Source of the DNA: Bacilli bacterium
GTDB lineage: Bacteria; Bacillota_I; Bacilli_A; RF39; UBA660
NCBI GenBank assembly: GCA_028703405.1
Contig: JAQVMY010000001.1
Span: forward strand, 40,001 to 73,384
Length of the DNA stretch: 33,384 bases
Direction: 5' to 3'
A program made the translations under genes and the position numbers. Positions 1 through 7,174 of this stretch are shown here, piece after piece. The number at the start of each line of letters is the position of its first letter. The stretch's first letter is position 1. The notes under the pieces are model-generated. The model searched no databases and was not told the origin of the DNA. It worked only from the letters and a program-made list of their open reading frames with translations.

Positions 1-673
1 CAGTTTCCTCCGAACAAACAACTGAAATGCAATCTGTTGCTTCAGCAATTCCAAGAGCAGCACGGTGACGAGTTCCAAGTCGTTTACTAATTTTTAAGTT
101 TTCGCTACTTGGGAATATTGCACCAGCACTTGTTATTTTATCTCCTTGAATAATCAATCCTCCATCATGAAGTGGATTATTAGGGAAGAAAATAGAAATC
201 AGTAATTCACTGGAAATATCAGCATAAATTTTTTTGGATTTGTCAATATATTCACTGAGACTATGATCTCTCTCAATAATTATTAAAGCTCCAATTCGTG
301 ACTTTCTTAAATATTCAAGAGATTGTACAATTTCATAAACTACCCTTTCTCGCTCATCGACAGTTAATGTTTTATGTCTTCCTAATAGTTGGCTTCTTCC
401 TAACTGTTCAAGAACATTTCTAATTTCAGGTTGAAAAATGATTATCATAGCAAGGGGTCCCCACATAATTGCATAATCTATTAAATATCCAATTGTCGCT
501 AAATTCAAAACATCACTCACAATTTGAAGTGCTATGATGAACAGAATTCCTTTAAATAACAGAACCATTTTTACGTTTTTGCGCAAACTTTTTAAAATAT
601 AATATAAAACCATCCAAACCAGTAATACATCAACTAGTTTTTTTAATAACATTAATATAGCATCTATAGTCAT
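1..673 (-). CDS. cdaA: Diadenylate cyclase CdaA (3' end outside the window)
   Basis: Makes the second messenger c-di-AMP from two ATP at the membrane, controlling potassium, osmotic and cell-wall homeostasis. Translation of the reverse strand starts MTIDAILMLLKKLVD and shows hydrophobic N-terminal membrane segments. The DAC domain follows, with both signature motifs visible: the DGG motif (PLHDGGLIIQGDK) and the RHR motif (LGTRHRAALG). The frame stays open to the window edge, so about 224 residues are present and the C-terminus is missing. The ATG at 671-673 is preceded by GGAGG at 680-684. In Bacillus cdaA is followed by cdaR and glmM; those would lie beyond the left edge and cannot be seen. 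Family assignment is firm; partiality is due only to the window. Confidence 0.95.
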   Translation of the reverse strand, partial: MTIDAILMLLKKLVDVLLVWMVLYYILKSLRKNVKMVLLFKGILFIIALQIVSDVLNLATIGYLIDYAIMWGPLAMIIIFQPEIRNVLEQLGRSQLLGRHKTLTVDERERVVYEIVQSLEYLRKSRIGALIIIERDHSLSEYIDKSKKIYADISSELLISIFFPNNPLHDGGLIIQGDKITSAGAIFPSSENLKISKRLGTRHRAALGIAEATDCISVVCSEET

Positions 674-702
674 AAAATTCCTCCAATTAATTTCTACATT
701 AA

Positions 703-711
703 ATTATATCA
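703..711 (-). promoter_or_regulatory. Extended -10 promoter of cdaA
   Basis: On the minus strand TGA-TATAAT (TATAAT at 703-708, TGN at 709-711) lies about 30 bases upstream of the cdaA start. No good -35 is seen at 17 bases, which fits an extended -10 promoter. Inference from motif only. Confidence 0.5.
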
Positions 712-768
712 CACTAGTTCTTTTTTTAAAATAGTGAACCATAATTTTAGTTTTTATATTAAATAAAC

Positions 769-794
769 AAAAAAGGATACACTTAATATCCTTT
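769..794 (-). terminator. Intrinsic terminator after the repeat-protein gene
   Basis: AAAGGATA (772-779) pairs perfectly with TATCCTTT (787-794) around a 7-base loop. In the minus-strand transcript the hairpin runs into a short T run. It begins 6 bases after the stop codon of the 800-1543 gene and separates it from cdaA. Confidence 0.7.
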
Positions 795-799
795 ATATT

Positions 800-1543
800 T
801 TAAAATTTCCAAACATCGTCTTCATCCTTGTTTAAATCATCAATATTAGGCAGATTTAGTTCTTCTTTGGACTCTTCTAAAATATCAGTATTTACAGATT
901 CTAAAGGTTCAACAATTTCGTTAATGACTGGTTCAACCACATTATCTCCAAATGGTAAATCCTCTTCTACTTCAGATACTTCATTTAATGGAACTTTCAA
1001 ATCTTCAATAACTACTGGCTCAATCCCTTCTAATGGAACCGTTAAATCTTCTTCAACTACTGGGTTAATCCCCTCTAATGGAACCGTTAAATCTTCTTCA
1101 ACTACTGGGTTAATCCCCTCTAATGGAACTGTTAAATCCTCTTCAACTACTGGGTTAATCCCTTCTAACGGAACTGTTAAATCTTCTTCAGCCGCTGGAT
1201 TAATACCTTCTAATGGAACTGTTAAATTTTCTTCATTTGTTTCATTATTATTTTCCATAAAGTCAATTGGCTCTTCAAGTGGTTTCAACCAATCATCATC
1301 TTCAATAACCACTGCTTCATCAATAGCGTTTTCAACATTTGCTTCTGCAACAGGCAATTCCTCGATAACTGTTGTAGAAGCCTTTTTTACCTTTTCCTTT
1401 TTAGGTTTAGGTTCCCTTTTTACCCTTTTCTCAAATTGACTACGCCCAAAATCAGTTTTCTCAGCAATATAACCTATTAGTGCCATAAATAAAATAACAC
1501 CGATTACAATAAACCATACATAATTATCATTAATAAAATCCAT
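800..1543 (-). CDS. Membrane-anchored acidic tandem-repeat protein, unknown function
   Basis: A 247-residue protein I do not recognise. Residues about 8-27 form one transmembrane segment (YVWFIVIGVILFMALIGYI). A very basic patch follows (RVKREPKPKKEKVKK) that should stay in the cytoplasm. From about residue 100 the protein is acidic and built of six consecutive 15-residue repeats of the type EEDLTVPLEGINPVV, then an acidic tail. There is no catalytic motif and no cysteine. The architecture, one N-terminal anchor plus a long charged, probably disordered cytoplasmic tail, is that of a scaffold or tether (compare ZipA-like layouts), but that is inference. It appears to be a single gene: a terminator follows it, and its ATG has an AGGAGG site just upstream. 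The opposite-strand frame over the repeats is a repeat artefact. Confidence 0.8.
   Translation of the reverse strand: MDFINDNYVWFIVIGVILFMALIGYIAEKTDFGRSQFEKRVKREPKPKKEKVKKASTTVIEELPVAEANVENAIDEAVVIEDDDWLKPLEEPIDFMENNNETNEENLTVPLEGINPAAEEDLTVPLEGINPVVEEDLTVPLEGINPVVEEDLTVPLEGINPVVEEDLTVPLEGIEPVVIEDLKVPLNEVSEVEEDLPFGDNVVEPVINEIVEPLESVNTDILEESKEELNLPNIDDLNKDEDDVWKF
996..1235 (-). repeat. 45-bp in-frame tandem repeat inside the 800-1543 gene
   Basis: The unit recurs exactly every 45 bases, with matching starts at 996, 1041, 1086, 1131, 1176 and 1221. The units starting at 1041 and 1086 are nearly identical and the outer ones are more diverged. Each unit encodes 15 residues, so gain or loss of units keeps the frame. 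Confidence 0.9.
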
Positions 1544-1628
1544 ATTTACAAAGTCCTCCTACTCTATAATATATATATTAACATTTTAAAAAGTATTTAT
1601 CAACAAAATTTATTTTATTTTACAAACA

Positions 1629-2135
1629 CTATTCGTCTAAATAATGTTTACCTTTAAATACATCATAAGTTAGTAAATTTGGGAATCCTTGTTGTCGCAA
1701 GACTTCAAACAACATAATTGCAACTGAATTTGATAAATTAAGAGATCTTATATTATCATTAATAGGAATCCGAATACAATTTTCCATATTATTCTGCAAT
1801 ATTTTTTTAGGAATTCCAGTGCTTTCTTTTCCAAAAACAAAATAAATGTTTTCATTAACATCACTATAGTCAAATGTTGTATAGTTTTTTTGACTATATC
1901 TTGTTAAAAAATAAAATTTTCCAACATTTTTATTATAAAAATCATCAAAGTTATCATAAATAGTATAATCACATTTTTCAATATAATTTACACCACTTCT
2001 TTTAATACTTTTTTCAGTTAAAGAGAAACCAAGTGGTTTTATCAAGTGCAATTTACTTCCTGTTCCAACACATGTACGCATAATATTCCCGGTATTACCA
2101 GGTATTTCTGGTTCAAACAAAACAATGTTTATCAT
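1629..2135 (-). CDS. trmL: tRNA (cytidine/uridine-34-2'-O)-methyltransferase TrmL
   Basis: SPOUT-family methyltransferase that 2'-O-methylates the wobble nucleotide 34 of tRNA-Leu isoacceptors, using S-adenosylmethionine. At 168 residues it has the usual TrmL length. The three SpoU motifs are visible: motif 1 near the N-terminus (FEPEIPGNTGNIMRTC, residues about 7-22), motif 2 (FVFGKESTGIP, about 101-111) and motif 3 (IRIPINDNIRSLNLSNSVAI, about 122-141), which together form the trefoil-knot SAM site. The ATG is 3 bases after the cupin stop codon, so translation is probably coupled. A 35-bp copy of the gene's first bases lies upstream of the cupin gene (see 2525-2575), indicating that trmL once directly followed the 2579-3085 gene. 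Confidence 0.95.
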   Translation of the reverse strand: MINIVLFEPEIPGNTGNIMRTCVGTGSKLHLIKPLGFSLTEKSIKRSGVNYIEKCDYTIYDNFDDFYNKNVGKFYFLTRYSQKNYTTFDYSDVNENIYFVFGKESTGIPKKILQNNMENCIRIPINDNIRSLNLSNSVAIMLFEVLRQQGFPNLLTYDVFKGKHYLDE

Positions 2136-2138
2136 AAC

Positions 2139-2486
2139 TTATTCTTCATGTATAAATTCTACCTGTTCAATGGTCCATGCTGGGTAGCAAGCAGGTAGCA
2201 TTTTTAATGTTCCTTCAAAATAATATTTTTCATTTGGTTCAATCAATATAACATCTTCTTTTTTTATATCAAACCTTTCATTTTCAACAAATATTGTGCC
2301 TGTTCCATCAATAACATATATTAACTCTTTGCATTTTCTATTTATAATTTTTCCGTTATCTGGATAACGACCGCTTATTTCTACAAATGCAATGTTAATA
2401 TCATTATCTTTTGTATCATATTCTATTGAAATAGAATTTTCAGTATTTTTATGAACACTTGCAGCTTCTCTTTTGACAATTTTCAT
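2139..2486 (-). CDS. Small single-domain cupin protein
   Basis: A 115-residue protein with one cupin-type beta barrel: a first motif around NRKCKELIYVIDGTGTIFVENE and a second around IKKEDVILIEPNEKYYFEG, where the turn glycine/proline pattern is kept. The usual histidines of metal-binding cupins are mostly missing (C-K-E-L where HxH is expected), so it may bind a ligand without metal or be a sensor. Function unknown; cupins of this size are often sugar- or small-molecule-binding. A strong AAGGAGG site precedes its ATG. It is flanked by two copies of the trmL 5' end and its stop lies 3 bases from the trmL ATG, so it looks like a later insertion between the 2579-3085 gene and trmL. Confidence 0.8.
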   Translation of the reverse strand: MKIVKREAASVHKNTENSISIEYDTKDNDINIAFVEISGRYPDNGKIINRKCKELIYVIDGTGTIFVENERFDIKKEDVILIEPNEKYYFEGTLKMLPACYPAWTIEQVEFIHEE

Positions 2487-2524
2487 CTATTAACCTCCTT
2501 ATTTATTGTGTAACCAAATTAATT

Positions 2525-2575
2525 ATCCCTGGTATTTTGTGGTATTTCTGGTTCAAACAAAACAATGTTTATCAT
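2525..2575 (-). pseudogene. Duplicated 5' fragment of trmL (insertion scar)
   Basis: Bases 2541-2575 are identical to 2101-2135, the first 35 bases of trmL including its ATG. Similarity fades out leftward to about 2525 with scattered mismatches. The bases right after the ATG copy are also alike (TAC then TTA stop, against AAC then TTA stop), so both upstream genes end 3 bases before an identical trmL start. The fragment has no continuing reading frame into a second trmL and is best read as a decayed duplicate. Confidence 0.85.
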
Positions 2576-2578
2576 TAC

Positions 2579-3085
2579 TTACATAACACCATTTTTAATA
2601 AAAAAGTTAGTTAATATTTCATTATCCATAGTTTTAGGTACCAAAACATCTTCAATAATTCGGTCATCAACAAATAAAAGATTAGCATGAGTTAATAAAT
2701 CTTTATTGTATTGTTTTAAATTGCTATTTAACATTTGACTTAATTTAGATGTAACTAAATCAATATTATTAGTAGCATTTATTACAACGATATCATTGCC
2801 CAAATCATTATTTAAAACAAATTCTTTAATTGTTTTATCCATATCCAAAATGTTTTGATCATTGCCGTTAACAACGTAAACAACCATAGTCGGATTATCC
2901 AAAAAATAATCTTCCAATTCTTCTATTTTAACTTCGGCAAGTACTTCACGTAGTGGCGAAGAATTATTATAATAATCTTTTTCATTTTTGTATCGATTAG
3001 CTAAGTGAAAGGTTGTAAAAACAGTTGCAACAATAACAATTGCTAAAATTATATAATTTTTGATTGGTATTTCCTTTTTTTCCAT
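2579..3085 (-). CDS. Membrane-anchored, cysteine-free thioredoxin-like protein
   Basis: A 168-residue protein with an N-terminal transmembrane helix (residues about 9-27, NYIILAIVIVATVFTTFHL) and an extracytoplasmic domain. The order of predicted strands and helices (NPTMVVYVVNG, helix, NDIVVINATN, helix, ANLLFVDDRII, C-terminal helix ending FFIKNGVM) resembles the thioredoxin lipoprotein encoded at 4216-4626, whose end reads VFIKDGEV...FERNGYID. There is no cysteine anywhere, so it cannot do thiol-disulfide chemistry; a binding or chaperone role is possible. The thioredoxin-like reading is my inference from secondary-structure order, not from a signature. RBS GAGGTGGAAAG precedes the ATG. 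Confidence 0.7.
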   Translation of the reverse strand: MEKKEIPIKNYIILAIVIVATVFTTFHLANRYKNEKDYYNNSSPLREVLAEVKIEELEDYFLDNPTMVVYVVNGNDQNILDMDKTIKEFVLNNDLGNDIVVINATNNIDLVTSKLSQMLNSNLKQYNKDLLTHANLLFVDDRIIEDVLVPKTMDNEILTNFFIKNGVM

Positions 3086-3190
3086 CTTTCCACCTCATTA
3101 TATATATATTAACATATTTTTTTGTTTTTTTGAATAACAATTCAATATTTCCTAACTATATATATGCCTTAATTATAAATAATATACTCA

Positions 3191-4192
3191 TTAAAGTGTT
3201 TCTTCCATTTTTATTTCATCAATTGTAACTAAAGGCAATTCAATTCCTTCATCATTTAAAAACTTTTGAAATTTTATTCTAAATAAATCTAATTCTTTAA
3301 TAATACTATCTGGGTATATTCTTTTACTTGTTTTTATCGCATTATAAACATCAACTATATCAACTTCCTGTTTGTTTTGGAATAAGGCCTGTGAAAATGC
3401 TTGTGATAAAACAGAAAATGCTATATCTGGGTACATAGCCGAAAGACCATATACTCTTTTAAATTCAGATGTTGCACTGACAATTGATTCTATTAGCAAT
3501 TTAGCAAAATAAGCATTATACTTAAATTTAATACCTGTTTGTTTTTCTATTTTAGGAAGAGATTCTACTAGAATCTTTACCGTCGTTGGTTCATCAGGTT
3601 CTAACACATCAATTTTTTCGAATCGACGAAGAAAAGCTCTATCTCTAATTATATAAGTATTATATTCAATTGTTGTTGTCGCACCAATTGCTTTAACATC
3701 CCCACGGTCTAAAGCTGGTTTCAACATATTCGCCAAGTCCATCGGCCCAGATTCCCTAGAGCCAATTAATGTATGAACCTCATCGATAAAAACAATCACT
3801 TTGTTCATTTTTTTTAATTCTTCGACAAAAACATTCATTATCATTTCTTCTTTACCATTAATTTCCATAACACCTACCAAGGATGTTGAATTAATTTTTA
3901 TAATTCTATATCCCTTTAATGCTTCAGGAACTTGGTTTTTTTTAATTAAATAAGCTAACCCTTCTGCAATTGCTGTTTTACCAATTCCTGGTTTACCCAC
4001 TAAGAGACCAGATTTTTCAGGAGTAAGTAAAATAATCATTAATTTTTTTAATTCACCTTCACGAGCAATTGCAGGATTAGTGATGTATTGTTTATCAGTT
4101 AAGTCTTCACCATAAGATTTAAGCACACTAAAACTATTTTGAAAACTATTTTCTTTTTTATTTTCATCGCGAAAAATATCAATTTGGTCCAT
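3191..4192 (-). CDS. Single-domain Clp-type AAA+ ATPase (ClpA/B/C D1-like)
   Basis: A 333-residue AAA+ protein corresponding only to the first AAA+ module of ClpB/ClpC. It has Walker A (GKPGIGKTAIAEGLA, about residues 63-77), Walker B with a trailing histidine (VIVFIDEVHTLIG), sensor 1 (AIGATTTIEY) and an arginine finger (FLRRFEKIDVLEPDEP). The Clp N-domain repeats, the coiled-coil M-domain, the D2 module and the ClpP-binding loop are absent. The pore loop, normally YRGE in D1 modules, reads INGK here, so the aromatic substrate-gripping residue is missing. This argues against a standard ClpP-partner unfoldase; a remodelling or switch role is more likely (inference). It lies between two membrane-associated thioredoxin-like genes, 23 bases downstream of the lipoprotein gene. 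Confidence 0.85.
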   Translation of the reverse strand: MDQIDIFRDENKKENSFQNSFSVLKSYGEDLTDKQYITNPAIAREGELKKLMIILLTPEKSGLLVGKPGIGKTAIAEGLAYLIKKNQVPEALKGYRIIKINSTSLVGVMEINGKEEMIMNVFVEELKKMNKVIVFIDEVHTLIGSRESGPMDLANMLKPALDRGDVKAIGATTTIEYNTYIIRDRAFLRRFEKIDVLEPDEPTTVKILVESLPKIEKQTGIKFKYNAYFAKLLIESIVSATSEFKRVYGLSAMYPDIAFSVLSQAFSQALFQNKQEVDIVDVYNAIKTSKRIYPDSIIKELDLFRIKFQKFLNDEGIELPLVTIDEIKMEETL

Positions 4193-4215
4193 AACTTTTC
4201 CTATCCTTTCTACTT

Positions 4216-4626
4216 TCAGTCAATATAACCATTTCTTTCAAAAGCTTCGATAATTTTATCAGTACTAGCAGCACCTTCAATACGATTATATCTACTTTGA
4301 ACCTCTCCATCTTTGATAAAGACAGTTGTAGGGGTTCCTGAATAATTAATAAGATTTTCAAAATTCTTGTTTTCTGTTTCAGTTAATTTTCCTTGTGCAA
4401 CATCAATATAAAAAACCTCAACTTCATATTTATCAACAGCCCTCTTTAAAGCCTTTTCATAGCGTTCGCAATATATACAATCATTAGAGCCTATATAAAA
4501 GATAAACGTTTCTTTATTTTCTATCTTTTCAGTAAATTCTTTATATTTTATTTCAGTATATGGTTTTGCATTAGAGCATCCAACAAATAATATACTAACT
4601 AATATAACTATAATTATTTTTTTCAT
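4216..4626 (-). CDS. Thioredoxin-like lipoprotein
   Basis: A 136-residue secreted lipoprotein. It has a lysine-charged hydrophobic leader followed by a lipobox (ILFVGC, lipidated Cys at about residue 17) and a thioredoxin fold with the active-site pair CIYC in SNDCIYCERYEKAL (about 50-63). The cis-proline loop (GTPTTVFI) and the closing helix ending NGYID are also visible. It should act outside the membrane as a disulfide reductase or oxidase, or as a partner of the other thioredoxin-like envelope proteins nearby; the direction cannot be told from the CxxC alone. Probably cotranscribed with the AAA+ gene downstream. A promoter-like TATAAT with an odd T9G6 spacer lies just upstream. Confidence 0.88.
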   Translation of the reverse strand: MKKIIIVILVSILFVGCSNAKPYTEIKYKEFTEKIENKETFIFYIGSNDCIYCERYEKALKRAVDKYEVEVFYIDVAQGKLTETENKNFENLINYSGTPTTVFIKDGEVQSRYNRIEGAASTDKIIEAFERNGYID

Positions 4627-4647
4627 ACATTACCTCTTTCTATTCTA

Positions 4648-4676
4648 ATTATATACTATTACCCCCCAAAAAAAAA
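4648..4676 (-). promoter_or_regulatory. Putative promoter with T9-G6 homopolymer spacer
   Basis: On the minus strand TATAAT (4648-4653) lies 22 bases before the lipoprotein ATG. The upstream spacer is nine T (4668-4676) followed by six G (4662-4667). A six-G run is striking in such AT-rich DNA. No clear -35 hexamer is seen, so promoter strength could depend on the tract length. Confidence 0.4.
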
Positions 4677-4718
4677 GAGGATTATATAATTAACATTAAA
4701 AAAGAAACAAATTAAAGT

Positions 4719-5186
4719 TTAATTCATTTCTTGATTGTTTTTTCTAAAAACTAAAACTTGATCAGGCATCAAATAAATATATTGATTGGTTCTAAAAATT
4801 TTTTCATAATCATTAGGAAATTGTTGCCTTATCATATCAACTGTATCACCTTCGTCAGTAATGTAAAAAGTTACACCTTCGCGGGGAACTAATAATTGTT
4901 GGTCTGGGTAAAGATACTCATCAGGATCTAAACCATTCAATCGCGCTATTTCGTTAGAACTAATATTATATTGCTTCGCAATTGCATAAAGAGTGTCACC
5001 TTTTTTAATAACATAGTTATCAAATGGGCTTGCAGTTACGGTAGGAACTATTAACTGTTCACCTGGAGCCACTTCGTAATTTTCTGGCAACCCATTTATT
5101 CTTCGTATTTCATCAGGAGTTATTCCTAATCTATTCGTTATTGATAATAGATTTTCTCCTTCTCTTACAGTATATATTCTATACAC
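4719..5186 (-). CDS. Three-LysM-domain protein without signal peptide
   Basis: A 155-residue protein consisting of three LysM modules and nothing else: YRIYTVREGENLLSITNRLG (about 2-48), NYVIKKGDTLYAIAKQY (about 56-102) and a diverged third one, FYITDEGDTVDMIRQQF (about 106-149). LysM modules bind the N-acetylglucosamine of peptidoglycan. There is no secretion signal or transmembrane helix, a layout seen in spore-coat LysM proteins such as SafA and SpoVID, although other explanations exist. I place the start at the GTG at 5184-5186: GAGG lies 8 bases upstream of it. The GTG three codons earlier overlaps that ribosome site. No catalytic domain is attached. Confidence 0.85.
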   Translation of the reverse strand: MYRIYTVREGENLLSITNRLGITPDEIRRINGLPENYEVAPGEQLIVPTVTASPFDNYVIKKGDTLYAIAKQYNISSNEIARLNGLDPDEYLYPDQQLLVPREGVTFYITDEGDTVDMIRQQFPNDYEKIFRTNQYIYLMPDQVLVFRKNNQEMN

Positions 5187-5233
5187 TAAACTCACCTCAT
5201 GATAGTATATGTAAACAAGACATTTTTGACAAA

Positions 5234-5260
5234 ATAGAACAGAAATGGTTTCTGTTCTAT
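5234..5260 (-). terminator. Terminator overlapping the stop of the 5257-6537 gene
   Basis: A 12-bp perfect stem, ATAGAACAGAAA (5234-5245) with TTTCTGTTCTAT (5249-5260), around a 3-base loop. The stop codon TAG of the upstream gene (5257-5259) lies inside the stem. A short T run follows in the minus-strand transcript. Confidence 0.75.
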
Positions 5261-6537
5261 CTTTTTATATATACTGTATATTTCAAACTTTCATTAAAAT
5301 CAAATTCCTCGTTTTTGAATAAAGTTTTCAATCCATAACTATCATTATAATATTTAACTTCGTCACCATCTACAAAATAAACAAAATCATATACATATTT
5401 AATATTATCTAATTTTTTTATTTTAAATAAATAAGTTTTTAGTTCGGGTGTGCGATTAGGTGCACGATAAACGTCGTAACCTCCAGAAACTTGTTCATAA
5501 TAATATTTATAACCAGTTTCCCCTTGTACTATTGTATCTATTCTAGCATATTTTGAATCACTAGTCGTCGTTTCACCATTAGTAAAAATTAATTTTTTGT
5601 TAGATAGTTCACTTATATCCACCCTGTCAAAACTACCATTACTATAGTTTAAAATCTTAGTACTACTGTTACCAACTTCTAAAATAGTTTTCGCATCAAT
5701 ATCGACTTCATACTGCTTTTTATTAACTTCGTCATATATATATATTGAACCTTTAACAACTCCTTGAATATATGAATCAAAACTAATATTTTTATTTGAA
5801 CTAATAACATCCTTTTTGTTACTTATCAGGTCAACAATATAAAATTTATTAAATTCGTGATTAGAATTATAATCAGCAACAACATAAAAATGACTAATCA
5901 TTACTTCTAAATCTCGTTTATATACATCATTAGAGAATAACCCAATCTGAGAGATTAAGTTTTTATTATTGTTGTTCAAAATATTAATTCCTTTATAATT
6001 ATTTATTCCTATATAATGATTATCCAAAACGTTTTTTGGATATATTGTAATAACTCCCTGTTTATTTGGGTTAGTTTTATCATTTGTCCATTTTTCTAAA
6101 TCGTATTTACTAATGTTTAAAGTATTGGCGAAATTATCCAATTCAACATCGTTGCCTTTAATATTATGATAATATATTATATTACCGTCTTTAAGACACA
6201 TAATATCCATTATAATAATATCTTGACTAAATACTGGTAATAAACATTTATAATTATCATTTTCAAAATATTTTATATTTTTTATGACCTGCTCGGCATT
6301 TTTAAATAACTCATATGTTTGAAAAGAAAACTTGTTATTATTATACGATATATTAAAATAGTAACTATCAATCTCATCTTCAGTATTAGATTTATACACT
6401 TCTTTAATATCAAATGTTTTATCATCAATTTTTATTTGATAACTAACTTCATGTCCATTACCCCAAAATTTAAATGCTATTTGAATTAACAAATAGATAG
6501 AAAACAAAATTAGCAACATCTTCAATAATTTTTTCAT
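5257..6537 (-). CDS. Membrane-anchored extracytoplasmic protein, unknown function
   Basis: A 426-residue protein with one N-terminal hydrophobic segment (residues about 4-24, LLKMLLILFSIYLLIQIAFKF) lacking a lipobox cysteine, so it is anchored or secreted. The rest is rich in Asn, Lys, Tyr and Ile, with many short beta-strand-like stretches (e.g. VYDFVYFVDGDEVKYYND), suggesting a repeated beta or propeller-like fold. I see no catalytic motif and do not recognise the family. It has its own -10-like TATAAT upstream and a strong terminator at its end, so it is probably a single-gene unit. Codon and base use match the neighbours. Confidence 0.8.
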   Translation of the reverse strand: MKKLLKMLLILFSIYLLIQIAFKFWGNGHEVSYQIKIDDKTFDIKEVYKSNTEDEIDSYYFNISYNNNKFSFQTYELFKNAEQVIKNIKYFENDNYKCLLPVFSQDIIIMDIMCLKDGNIIYYHNIKGNDVELDNFANTLNISKYDLEKWTNDKTNPNKQGVITIYPKNVLDNHYIGINNYKGINILNNNNKNLISQIGLFSNDVYKRDLEVMISHFYVVADYNSNHEFNKFYIVDLISNKKDVISSNKNISFDSYIQGVVKGSIYIYDEVNKKQYEVDIDAKTILEVGNSSTKILNYSNGSFDRVDISELSNKKLIFTNGETTTSDSKYARIDTIVQGETGYKYYYEQVSGGYDVYRAPNRTPELKTYLFKIKKLDNIKYVYDFVYFVDGDEVKYYNDSYGLKTLFKNEEFDFNESLKYTVYIKR

Positions 6538-6617
6538 AACATACCCCTTCTATTCTACTAATTATAATCATACCATATTTTGAAAAAAAATAAAGATTAT
6601 TATATATATTTTATAAT

Positions 6618-6645
6618 TTTACTAAAAAACAAAACATAAGTTTTG
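6618..6645 (-). terminator. Terminator after the PH-domain gene
   Basis: CAAAAC (6630-6635) pairs with GTTTTG (6640-6645) around a 4-base loop. The minus-strand transcript continues into a run of six T. It lies 60 bases downstream of the 6706-7158 stop and probably ends the secA transcript. Confidence 0.6.
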
Positions 6646-6705
6646 CTTTTTAATAAAATATTATTTATCTCTTTTATTTTTATTAATTGAAGTAATTAAA
6701 ACCTC

Positions 6706-7158
6706 TTATTTATCTAGTTCCATTATTTTTTTATAATACTTCTTTTTCTCTCTCATCATGTATTCAGTAATACAATTTTCAATTTCAGGGAGAGCCTTTT
6801 TTTGAATATTAGATAAAGTCACTTTTTCTTTTACAGTGTCAATACGCACTGTTCCCCATATGATTCCCATTTGAACTTTTAAATCATTAAACATATCAGG
6901 GGTTATTGCCGTAAAAAAATATCCGAAAAAAACTCTTTTTTGACCCAGTAATATTCTTTTGTTAGTAAGAGCTATAACATAAGTAGTAAACATTTCAAGA
7001 TTACTTGTGTTTTTTTGAGCAGCAAAGGCATATTTAACATATTCACCATCATTTAAATGCTTATTAATAATTTTTGAATGAGCCTTTAATCTCCAAGAAA
7101 TGGTTAATGGGTATTTTCTTTTAAACTCTTTTACTTTGGAATATACATCGTTCCCCAT
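6706..7158 (-). CDS. Bacterial PH-domain protein
   Basis: A 150-residue protein with no transmembrane segment. Residues about 40-120 carry the pattern of bacterial pleckstrin-homology domains (bPH/YokE type): VKYAFAAQ, then the conserved core VIALTNKRILLGQKR, a later strand IIWGTVRIDTVKEKVTLSN, and a closing amphipathic helix (ALPEIENCITEYMMREK). Such domains usually mediate protein or membrane-surface interaction, often in stress-related proteins; the specific role is unknown. It sits 17 bases downstream of the double-thioredoxin membrane protein gene with its own GGAGG site, so it is likely in the same transcript as secA. Confidence 0.75.
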   Translation of the reverse strand: MGNDVYSKVKEFKRKYPLTISWRLKAHSKIINKHLNDGEYVKYAFAAQKNTSNLEMFTTYVIALTNKRILLGQKRVFFGYFFTAITPDMFNDLKVQMGIIWGTVRIDTVKEKVTLSNIQKKALPEIENCITEYMMREKKKYYKKIMELDK

Positions 7159-7174
7159 AATTTCCTCCTTCTAA

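Noticed and set aside
996-1235. Possible CRISPR array
   Set aside because: The repeats are contiguous without unique spacers and encode an in-frame peptide repeat.
828-1439. Plus-strand 203-codon frame rich in Ser/Thr repeats
   Set aside because: It is the exact antisense of the 45-bp repeats of the 800-1543 gene; the minus-strand frame has a membrane helix and ribosome site, this one has neither.
4179-4361. 60-codon minus-strand frame
   Set aside because: Shadow frame of the thioredoxin lipoprotein gene, without a ribosome site.
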